DNA of 11,110 bases, taken from positions 1 through 11,110 of the forward strand of contig JAYRWN010000291.1 of assembly GCA_041917975.1 (NCBI GenBank), written 5' to 3'. Of the stretch, positions 1-5,527 are shown piece by piece. The notes below the pieces were generated by a model that did no database searches, was not told where the DNA came from, and worked only from the letters and a program-made list of their open reading frames with translations. The position numbers and the translations under genes are program-made. This DNA is from JAYRWN01 sp041917975 (GTDB taxonomy: Bacteria; Bacteroidota; Bacteroidia; Chitinophagales; Saprospiraceae). How positions within the stretch are numbered: the first letter of the stretch is position 1; each line of letters starts with the position of its first letter.

Positions 1-9
1 TGATAAAAA

Positions 10-45
10 AGGCAAAAAATAAACTTTTAGCCTGTTTTATTATTT
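10..45 (+). terminator. candidate terminator of an upstream gene outside the window
   Basis: AGGCAAAA (10-17) can pair with TTTT-A-GCCT (25-33) with one bulged A, leaving a 7-nt loop. A T-rich tail (GTTTTATTATTT, 34-45) follows. The window opens with TGATAA, which would be a tandem stop in frame 1 of a gene ending just at the window edge. Both fit a rho-independent terminator for a gene to the left, but the stem is AT-rich and the upstream gene is not visible, so this is only a candidate. Confidence 0.35.
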
Positions 46-112
46 CAGATTAACAATAATTCTAATATTTAAATGTTTGTCTTAGATAACCATTTATTAG
101 AGAATCCTTTAT

Positions 113-547
113 ATGTTAAAATTTAGCTGTCTCATACTGGCTGTATTTATCGCCAGCATTGGGTTGCATAATTGTACATCAAAGTCTGAAGTTTCCCGCT
201 ACTATGCGGATAATCAGGCCGTACAGGAAAGCCAACACGTTATGCGGCAAAGCCAGGATTTTTTAAAACAATTGCAACACGGTTACGATAGTCTAAAAAG
301 CCGCAAACCGGACCGAGCCCAGCAAATCATCGCCAGCCAGATAGATCTGCGGGCGCAAATAGCTTCATTAACCCAAATCATCGATACCCTGCAATCCCGG
401 CGGTGGGATCCGGTAGACCTGAATGAGCGGTTAATCCTGTTGAAAAATGAAACCATGTTATTACACACGCTGATGCAACACGGTCAGGATTTGCTGCACG
501 CCGATGCACCTGCGTTTGGGGTGTGGACAACTGAGGAAGACCGTTGA
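113..547 (+). CDS. small putative lipoprotein with coiled-coil-like body (hypothetical)
   Basis: A 144-residue protein of no family I recognise. Residues 1-20 form a short basic start and a hydrophobic stretch (LILAVFIASIG). Cys21 follows in the context L-H-N-C, a loose lipobox of the kind tolerated in Bacteroidota, so it may be a lipid-anchored periplasmic or outer-membrane protein; plain signal peptidase I export is the alternative. The rest (about 30-130) is rich in Q, L, R, S and A with heptad-like hydrophobic spacing, suggesting one or two long helices or a coiled coil. It ends in an acidic tail (TTEEDR). The start is the only ATG near the hydrophobic segment; there is no Shine-Dalgarno, as is usual in this phylum. 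An imperfect -7 element (AATGTTTG, 72-79, one mismatch to TAnnTTTG) lies upstream. Function is unknown. Confidence 0.7.
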   Translation: MLKFSCLILAVFIASIGLHNCTSKSEVSRYYADNQAVQESQHVMRQSQDFLKQLQHGYDSLKSRKPDRAQQIIASQIDLRAQIASLTQIIDTLQSRRWDPVDLNERLILLKNETMLLHTLMQHGQDLLHADAPAFGVWTTEEDR

Positions 548-873
548 TCCTTTAAGTCTTACTTTTTTGGATAGAAAATCTTTGTAGAGCAGATAACTAC
601 AGGACATGGGTTAGGTCCAATCAACAAATAATTACCCAGACACCAAAAGATTTATACCCCATGCATGAAAAGACATACAAAGTAAGGCGGGGAGCGGTTT
701 GTAATGCTTTCGATTTAAATAATTTATTCCGGGCAAGGCGCTGCGACGTGGCCGCCGAGTGAATAAAAGAACATAAGGTCGTGAATGGTTGCCAACTGCG
801 GTCGGCTTGGCCGGGCCTGATGATGGCAAAATTCAGCTAAATCGACTATTTTAGCGGCCATTTAGCATAATTC
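548..873. other. gene-free 326-bp gap with nested inverted repeats
   Basis: No convincing gene lies here. A 33-codon ATG frame at 661-762 and a 65-codon minus-strand frame at 632-829 look like chance. The left part is AT-rich; the right part (about 680-830) is clearly richer in G and C. Visible structures are GGAC 602-605 with GTCC 615-618, and a nested pair: TTGCCA 789-794 with TGGCAA 824-829, enclosing CGGC 803-806 with GCCG 810-813 around a TTG loop. No T-run follows the nested stem, so it is not a standard terminator. It could be a structured leader of the dehydrogenase gene at 874 or a remnant of older sequence. I recognise no known riboswitch or tRNA. Confidence 0.4.
836..866. promoter_or_regulatory. 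TTTAGC inverted and direct repeats before the dehydrogenase start
   Basis: GCTAAA (836-841) is an inverted copy of TTTAGC (850-855), and TTTAGC recurs at 861-866, exactly 11 bp after the first. The cluster ends 7 bp before the ATG at 874. The one-turn spacing would suit a protein-binding site, and the inverted pair could also form a small hairpin next to the start codon. TATTTTAG (848-855) matches the Bacteroidota -7 element TAnnTTTG at all but one position. A six-base motif can recur by chance, so confidence is low. Confidence 0.25.
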
Positions 874-1998
874 ATGAAAAAAATAACCGTACTCGGCGCA
901 GGAATGGTGGGAAGAGCCATGGCCATCGACCTTTGTGGTGATTTTGCCGTTACCTCGACAGACATCAGTGCAGATAATCTCTCCCGTTTGTCCGTGCATC
1001 CCATTAAAACGATCCAAGCGGACCTGTCAGATAAATCTACCATCCGGAGGATCATTGCCGACCAGGACCTGGTGATCGGCGCTGTACCGGGATTCATGGG
1101 TTTTGAAACCTTTAAAACGGTTATTGAAGCGGGAAAAAACACCAGCGATATTTCTTTTTTTGATGAGAATCCATTCGTACTCGATGAGCTAGCGAAACAA
1201 AATGGCGTGACGGCCGTCATGGATGTGGGCGTGGCGCCCGGAATGGACAACATTATCCTCGGCTACCACCATAAACGTATGCAGGTCGAGGAATTTGTCT
1301 GCCTGGTGGGTGGACTACCTGCGGAGCGCCACTGGCCTTTTGAATATAAAGCGCCCTTTTCACCGATTGATGTGCTGGAGGAATATACCCGACCGGCCCG
1401 TTATGTCAAAGATGGTATAACGGTCATCAAACCCGCGCTGAGTGAACCGGAATTGATGAGCTTTCCAGGCGTGGGCACTTTGGAGGCCTTTAATTCCGAT
1501 GGTCTGCGCTCGTTGATCAAAACTATGCCGGAAATCCCTAATATGATCGAACGCACCCTGCGTTATCCCGGCCATATCGAACTGATGAAGATTTTGCGCG
1601 ACACAGGGTTCTTTAGCAAGGAGGCCATTGAGGTGAAAGGAAATATGATTCGACCGTTGGACCTGACCACTAAATTATTATTTCCGCATTGGAAACTCGG
1701 CGATGAAGAAAACGAATTCACCGTGATGCGGGTGATGGTTAAAGGAGTAGAACATGGTCAACCTATAACCTATACGTATGATCTGCTCGATCGGTATGAT
1801 GCGGAAACAAAGACATCTTCCATGGCCCGGACCACCGGTTATACGTGCACTGGATCAGCCCGGCTGATTCTTGAAAATAAATTTCGACGCCTAGGCGTAT
1901 CTACCCCGGAATTTATCGGAGAAGAGGAAAATAATTTCCACGCCATGCTGCATTATTTAAAGGAGAGAAAGGTGATGTATAAGGTCACGGTGAGTTAA
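874..1998 (+). CDS. saccharopine dehydrogenase family protein, lysine 6-dehydrogenase-like
   Basis: A 374-residue cytosolic NAD(P)-dependent oxidoreductase. Residues 4-17 carry the Rossmann dinucleotide motif (VLGAGMVGRAMA, pattern GxGxxG). Asp30 sits at the end of the second strand, where an acidic residue usually favours NAD over NADP. Further family marks are DVGVAPGMDN at 117-126, LVGGLP at 144-149 before the catalytic-domain insertion, GTLEAFNSDG at 201-210, and RYPGHIELMKILRDTGFF at 230-247. This order and the length match lysine 6-dehydrogenases, which oxidatively deaminate the epsilon-amino group of lysine, better than true saccharopine dehydrogenases. The substrate is inferred from remembered family sequences, not tested, and related enzymes acting on other amino acids remain possible. 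The ATG at 874 places the Rossmann motif at the extreme N-terminus as expected. It stands alone: the next gene is convergent, 43 bp away, and no lysine-pathway partner is visible. Confidence 0.85.
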   Translation: MKKITVLGAGMVGRAMAIDLCGDFAVTSTDISADNLSRLSVHPIKTIQADLSDKSTIRRIIADQDLVIGAVPGFMGFETFKTVIEAGKNTSDISFFDENPFVLDELAKQNGVTAVMDVGVAPGMDNIILGYHHKRMQVEEFVCLVGGLPAERHWPFEYKAPFSPIDVLEEYTRPARYVKDGITVIKPALSEPELMSFPGVGTLEAFNSDGLRSLIKTMPEIPNMIERTLRYPGHIELMKILRDTGFFSKEAIEVKGNMIRPLDLTTKLLFPHWKLGDEENEFTVMRVMVKGVEHGQPITYTYDLLDRYDAETKTSSMARTTGYTCTGSARLILENKFRRLGVSTPEFIGEEENNFHAMLHYLKERKVMYKVTVS

Positions 1999-2041
1999 CA
2001 GATGGTAAAACAATTCCTGTCCACGGTTTAATTTTACGAAA

Positions 2042-2572
2042 TCAACCCCGATTCTTATTCCGTACCAGCCAACCTATAACCATGAGAACTACCGCCGGTA
2101 ATCCAATGTAGACCGCCTCGCTCATCAAGACCCGCCAACCCCATTCGCTAAAAAAATCCGTCGGTGAAAGAGGGGAAACCAGAATAGGACGCCAAGGGAA
2201 AAAATACCGTTCACCACTGAAGGGGATAAAAAATCCTACGCCCCGGCCTCCCGAAGTACAGGCGTCCAAAACGCCATGACTGGCGGTGCAGATAAAAAAA
2301 AATAACCAACGGCTGAAAGTCCGCTCCCCTATTTTAAAAAACAGGCCATTCATCAACCAGGCCCAGCCTATGGCAAAGATCAGCGCATGAGTAAAACCGC
2401 GATGCCCCAACATATGCTCATATGGGATGCCGAAGCGGAAGGCCACCACGTCTAAATCCGGCAATATTGAGGACCCGATGCCGATCCATCGGCTTTTAGA
2501 ACCTTGGCGATTAAAAGGCGGTAATTGGCTAATGCTCCAGGCCAACAAACCATGTCCAAAAAGAGATGCCAT
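2042..2572 (-). CDS. YdjM/DUF457-type membrane-bound putative metal-dependent hydrolase
   Basis: A 176-residue integral membrane protein. Conserved polar residues of the family are visible in order: FGHG (His7), PDLD (Asp39, Asp41), GHRGFTH (His57, His62) and ASHGVLDACTSGG (His99, Asp103). These His/Asp positions would form the putative metal site. Hydrophobic segments lie at about 63-80, 88-105 and 153-171. The family (PF04307, named after E. coli YdjM, a LexA-regulated inner-membrane protein) is called metal-dependent hydrolase by annotation, but its reaction is not established. The ATG at 2572 places the His7 motif at the N-terminus as in relatives. The gene is convergent with the dehydrogenase gene and divergent from the secreted-protein gene at 2664, with 91 bp between the starts that must hold both promoters. 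The C-terminus is short and basic (RNKNRG). Confidence 0.85.
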   Translation of the reverse strand: MASLFGHGLLAWSISQLPPFNRQGSKSRWIGIGSSILPDLDVVAFRFGIPYEHMLGHRGFTHALIFAIGWAWLMNGLFFKIGERTFSRWLFFFICTASHGVLDACTSGGRGVGFFIPFSGERYFFPWRPILVSPLSPTDFFSEWGWRVLMSEAVYIGLPAVVLMVIGWLVRNKNRG

Positions 2573-2582
2573 ACTTGTTGAT

Positions 2583-2590
2583 TAGTTTTG
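2583..2590 (+). promoter_or_regulatory. candidate Bacteroidota -7 promoter element for the secreted-protein gene
   Basis: TAGTTTTG matches the Bacteroidota primary sigma factor -7 consensus TAnnTTTG at every fixed position. It would place transcription start near 2597 and give a leader of about 65 nt before the ATG at 2664. No good TTTG -33 element lies 19-21 bp upstream, which weakens the call. Confidence 0.3.
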
Positions 2591-2623
2591 AAGTAAATCC
2601 AAATTTGGAAAAAATAAATCAAG

Positions 2624-2644
2624 GTGTTTAATATTATATTACAC
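2624..2644. promoter_or_regulatory. imperfect AT-rich palindrome in the divergent promoter region
   Basis: GTGT (2624-2627) pairs with ACAC (2641-2644), and AATAT (2630-2634) pairs with ATATT (2636-2640). Two extra T on the left arm are unpaired. The palindrome lies between two divergent genes, 19 bp before the ATG at 2664. It could be an operator or a small hairpin in the leader of that gene. AT-rich sequence produces such symmetry easily, so this is a weak candidate. Confidence 0.25.
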
Positions 2645-2663
2645 TTACAAGTCTTTGTCAACC

Positions 2664-4085
2664 ATGAATAAACATTCACTGATCCATTTGCTGATTGTTT
2701 TACCCTCTATTTTTCCCCTTTTGGCGCAACAACCGCCGGAAATAAAGGGTGTATTCCCTCATTTATCCATCGTCAGTGGGTATAAGGACCGGTCCGAAGC
2801 GGGTATTGGAGCCCTGGTACCCTGGGCGGATAAATTGTGGATGGTGGGTTATGTGGCACACATCCGAGGTACCGGTTTAGGGCTTTACGAGATTGGCGAA
2901 GATATGTCCATGCACAAACACCCGCTGAGTTATACCGGTACTTACGCCAACCGCTTTATCCATAATCCTTCAGATCAAGCCATTATAGGACCTTATATTA
3001 TAGATACCTTAGGTCAAGTGCGTATTATTGACGAACTAAAGACGCACCGGCTCACGGCCACCATGGAACATTTATTCCATGCGGATTCGATGGTATATTT
3101 TTTAACCATGGAGGGCTTGTTATTTGAAACCAACGTGTACACGCTCTATTCCAAGTTATTGTTTAATTTGGTTAAAGAATTGGACATCGCAGCCGATGCC
3201 TATATTCATTTTAAGGGCGGGTTCACTCAGGGCGGCCAAGTGGTCGTCGCCAATAATTCATATTATGAAGCGGATTTTTTACGGCAGCGGGCCGATGGTC
3301 GTTTAGGCACCTGGGATGGTAAATCCTGGACCATCCTGGACCGCCATCCTTATGTAGAAGTCGCCGGAAAACATTGGAGCAACAGCACTTACGGACAAGT
3401 GATCTACGCGACAGGATGGGATCAGGCTTCGGTAAAACTGATGTTCTTCAAAAATGGCACATGGAAAACCTACCGCCTGCCAAAAGCCAGTTTTGCTTAT
3501 GATCATGCCTGGAATACCGAATGGATGCGCATCCGTGAGGCGCAGACGGAACGTTACCTGATGGACATCCACGGCATCTTTTATGAAATGCCTACCATGA
3601 CTTATGGTGGGCACATCATGGCCATCCGGCCTATCGCCAAACACTTGCGTCTGGTCACCGATTTTTGTTATTGGCGAGGACTTTTCGTGATGGGCGGTGA
3701 TCAGAATGATCGTTCCAATGGTCAACCGCAATCCGGTCTGTGGTTTGGCAATATAGATGAACTCTGGCAAATGGGAAAACCTTCCGGTTGGGGTGGTCCC
3801 TGGTATGAAGAAGATGTGCCGGCCGGTCAGGCCTCGGACCCCTATCTGATGACCGGTTTTGACCGGAAAGTGGTACACCTGACGCATCAATCTCCCCAAA
3901 CGGTAAAAGTCCTCATCGAAGTAGATCTGCACGGACAGGGTAAATGGGTGCCGTACCAAACGCTCCTGGTGGGACCGCGGGGATATACCCATCATGAGTT
4001 TCCGGCAGGCTACTCAGCCCATTGGGTGCGTTTTACTCCCCAATCGCCGGCTCAAAAGCTCTCCGTGACGCTCTTTTATCATTAA
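2664..4085 (+). CDS. secreted protein, probable beta-propeller with C-terminal beta-sandwich (hypothetical)
   Basis: A 473-residue exported protein. I chose the ATG at 2664 over a TTG three codons upstream because it starts a standard signal peptide (MNKHSLIHLLIVLPSIFPLLA) with likely signal peptidase I cleavage after Ala21 (LLA-QQ). The mature part has short, regularly spaced strand-rich units with aromatic turns: GIGALVPWADKLWMVGY at 47-63, GTWDGKSWTIL at 215-225, FFKNGTWKTYRLP at 261-273, YWRGLFVMGGDQ at 336-347 and SGLWFGNIDELWQMGKPSGW at 357-376. This pattern fits a beta-propeller. The last 65 residues or so (KVLIEVDLHGQGKWVPYQ, GYTHHEFPAGYSAHWVRF) look like a separate beta-sandwich, possibly carbohydrate-related. 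I recall similar proteins of unknown function in Bacteroidota and Planctomycetes sugar-utilisation loci. No catalytic residues can be named. It precedes the ROK-SusCD operon by 196 bp. Confidence 0.75.
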   Translation: MNKHSLIHLLIVLPSIFPLLAQQPPEIKGVFPHLSIVSGYKDRSEAGIGALVPWADKLWMVGYVAHIRGTGLGLYEIGEDMSMHKHPLSYTGTYANRFIHNPSDQAIIGPYIIDTLGQVRIIDELKTHRLTATMEHLFHADSMVYFLTMEGLLFETNVYTLYSKLLFNLVKELDIAADAYIHFKGGFTQGGQVVVANNSYYEADFLRQRADGRLGTWDGKSWTILDRHPYVEVAGKHWSNSTYGQVIYATGWDQASVKLMFFKNGTWKTYRLPKASFAYDHAWNTEWMRIREAQTERYLMDIHGIFYEMPTMTYGGHIMAIRPIAKHLRLVTDFCYWRGLFVMGGDQNDRSNGQPQSGLWFGNIDELWQMGKPSGWGGPWYEEDVPAGQASDPYLMTGFDRKVVHLTHQSPQTVKVLIEVDLHGQGKWVPYQTLLVGPRGYTHHEFPAGYSAHWVRFTPQSPAQKLSVTLFYH

Positions 4086-4139
4086 TAAGTCACTTGTGCA
4101 GACCCTACCTCTTTCATAGTCTGAATAAAAAAGAGTTTT

Positions 4140-4159
4140 AGAGGGCCTTTTGTCCCTCT
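4140..4159 (+). terminator. candidate hairpin terminator after the secreted-protein gene
   Basis: AGAGGG (4140-4145) pairs perfectly with CCCTCT (4154-4159) across an 8-nt loop, 54 bp beyond the stop codon at 4083-4085. No U-run follows on the plus strand (the next bases are TGGCGG), so if it ends transcription it does so inefficiently or in a factor-assisted way. The position between two transcription units supports the role. Confidence 0.35.
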
Positions 4160-4204
4160 TGGCGGTTAATTGCTTAAAGCCTAATGTTAAATATTCTTGA
4201 TTAA

Positions 4205-4228
4205 ACTTTTTAATATTTTATAAAAAGT
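4205..4228. promoter_or_regulatory. perfect 8-bp inverted repeat, candidate ROK operator
   Basis: ACTTTTTA (4205-4212) and TAAAAAGT (4221-4228) are exact inverted copies with an 8-bp spacer, so half-site centres are 16 bp apart. The repeat lies in a very AT-rich stretch, 54 bp before the ROK gene and just upstream of its candidate -7 elements. ROK repressors such as NagC and Mlc bind AT-rich palindromes, and many control their own genes, so autoregulation of the ROK-SusCD operon from this site is a reasonable inference. Binding is not shown by the sequence, and a plain promoter hairpin is the alternative. Confidence 0.4.
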
Positions 4229-4232
4229 ATTA

Positions 4233-4249
4233 TATCTTTACAATATTTG
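4233..4249 (+). promoter_or_regulatory. candidate promoter -7 region of the ROK-SusCD operon
   Basis: Two near matches to the Bacteroidota -7 element TAnnTTTG occur: TATCTTTA (4233-4240) and AATATTTG (4242-4249), each with one mismatch. Either would start transcription at about 4247-4256 and give a leader of roughly 25-35 nt. No equally good element is seen in the 28 bp before the SusC gene, so this region may drive all three genes. Confidence 0.3.
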
Positions 4250-4281
4250 TCGTAAGCAACTCCAAAAAATTATATATATTA

Positions 4282-5499
4282 ATGAAAAACAAACAACATC
4301 TTAATAAGATAAGGATCATTAAAGAACTTTATTTCTCGGGCCCATTATCGTGCAGTGATCTTTGCACAGCCTTAAACAAAAGTTTGCCATTTGTAACTTC
4401 TCTCCTCTCTGAATTGGTAGAAGAAGAGCTGGTTATTGACACTGGATTTGCGCCTTCATCCGGCGGGCGCCGTCCTATATTGTACAAGTTAGTTACCAAT
4501 AAAATTTTCATTGTATCCGTAGCTGTGGACCAATTGGTCACACGAATAGCTCTACTGGATGTGCAAAATAACGTGGTAGGATCGGTTTATAAGTACCAAC
4601 TTACGCTGGCCAATCATCCCAATCCCCTGACCTCATTAGGGTATTACCTGCAACAATTTATTGAAACGGTTCCGGTCAAAACTTATAAGATCATTGGAGT
4701 GGGGATTAGTATGCCAGGTTTTATTGATATTAAAAAGAGCATCAACTATTCTTTTTTATCCACACCAGAGGGAACCAGCATAGTCGAATATCTGCATAAA
4801 AAACTGCATTTACCAATCTTTATTGACAACGATTCAAGTTTAATAGCTCTGGCCCAGTCTCGTTTTGGGATGGCAAAAAATAAAAGTAATGCCATGGTAA
4901 TCAACATTGGCTGGGGTGTAGGATTAGGCATGATTCTTAACGGCCAGTTATATCGCGGGGATACCGGATTTGCCGGTGAATTCAGTCACATACCATTGTT
5001 TATGAACAACAAATTGTGCCAATGTGGCAAAAGTGGGTGTTTGGAGACGGAAACTTCCTTGCTCGTTCTCATCCAGCGGGTTGCAGAAAAAATCAAGAAT
5101 GGCAAAGTATCCAAGTTATCGAATTTTAATTTTGAAAATAAGGAAGAGGCAGCAGAGCAAATACTCAGAGGCGCCAAAGAAGGGGATAAACTTTGTATAG
5201 AAGTTCTCTCCGAGATTGCTTATAAAATCGGCAGAGGTGTATCTATCCTCATTCATTTATTCAATCCAGAACTTATCCTCCTCTGTGGTCGAGGTGCACT
5301 GGCCGGTAAAATCTGGATTGCACCTATCGAACAAGCCATTAATGAATATTGTATTCCGCGGTTAGTGCATAACACTCAAGTCAAAGTATCCGACCAAATT
5401 CTGGATAGTGAGTTGATTGGTGCGGCCTGTTTGGTAATGGAAAATTATGAGCGAGTACCAATATCCCAATATGACCAAATAATTCATGATTTAAATTGA
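4282..5499 (+). CDS. ROK-family transcriptional repressor (NagC/Mlc type)
   Basis: A 405-residue DNA-binding sugar sensor. Residues about 8-52 form a winged helix-turn-helix (GPLSCSDLCTALNKSLPFVT followed by SLLSELVEEELV), with the wing ending in GGRRP at 61-65. The ROK fold follows from about 74. The zinc site is intact: His236 (GEFSH), Cys246, Cys248 and Cys253 in LCQCGKSGCLE. The sugar-pocket IDND is at 181-184. The ATP loop, normally DxGxT, reads VDQLVT (82-87) and lacks its glycines, so it should act as a regulator, not a kinase. ROK repressors commonly leave their operator when a sugar or sugar phosphate binds; the ligand here is unknown. It lies 28 bp before the SusC gene on the same strand with no obvious promoter between, so it is probably the first gene of the operon. 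The gene looks more AT-rich than those to its left. The start is the ATG after a TA-rich run, without a Shine-Dalgarno. Confidence 0.92.
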   Translation: MKNKQHLNKIRIIKELYFSGPLSCSDLCTALNKSLPFVTSLLSELVEEELVIDTGFAPSSGGRRPILYKLVTNKIFIVSVAVDQLVTRIALLDVQNNVVGSVYKYQLTLANHPNPLTSLGYYLQQFIETVPVKTYKIIGVGISMPGFIDIKKSINYSFLSTPEGTSIVEYLHKKLHLPIFIDNDSSLIALAQSRFGMAKNKSNAMVINIGWGVGLGMILNGQLYRGDTGFAGEFSHIPLFMNNKLCQCGKSGCLETETSLLVLIQRVAEKIKNGKVSKLSNFNFENKEEAAEQILRGAKEGDKLCIEVLSEIAYKIGRGVSILIHLFNPELILLCGRGALAGKIWIAPIEQAINEYCIPRLVHNTQVKVSDQILDSELIGAACLVMENYERVPISQYDQIIHDLN

Positions 5500-5527
5500 C
5501 ACAAACCAAAACTTTAAAATTATCTGT

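Noticed and set aside
661..762. 33-codon ATG frame on the plus strand in the same gap
   Set aside because: There is no ribosome-binding context, the composition is unlike its neighbours, and the product (MHEKTYKVRRGAVCN...) shows no recognisable feature.
632..829. 65-codon open frame on the minus strand in the first long gap
   Set aside because: It is short and very rich in R, P and L, has no signal, domain or plausible promoter, and overlaps inverted repeats. More likely chance than a gene.
2655..2663. TTG start three codons upstream of the secreted-protein ATG
   Set aside because: The ATG at 2664 gives a standard signal peptide; the TTG adds only three residues (MST) and has no supporting site.
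2452..2679. 75-codon minus-strand frame overlapping the start of the YdjM-like gene
   Set aside because: It overlaps a conserved gene in another frame and both divergent promoters; its sequence shows no family features.
3303..3995. 230-codon frame opposite the secreted-protein gene
   Set aside because: It is antisense to a gene with a clear signal peptide and a strand-rich pattern; the antisense product has no coherent domain and is rich in H, R and I as expected of a shadow.
4282..5499. Glucokinase or other ROK sugar kinase
   Set aside because: An N-terminal winged helix-turn-helix is present and the ATP loop DxGxT is lost, so a repressor is the better call.
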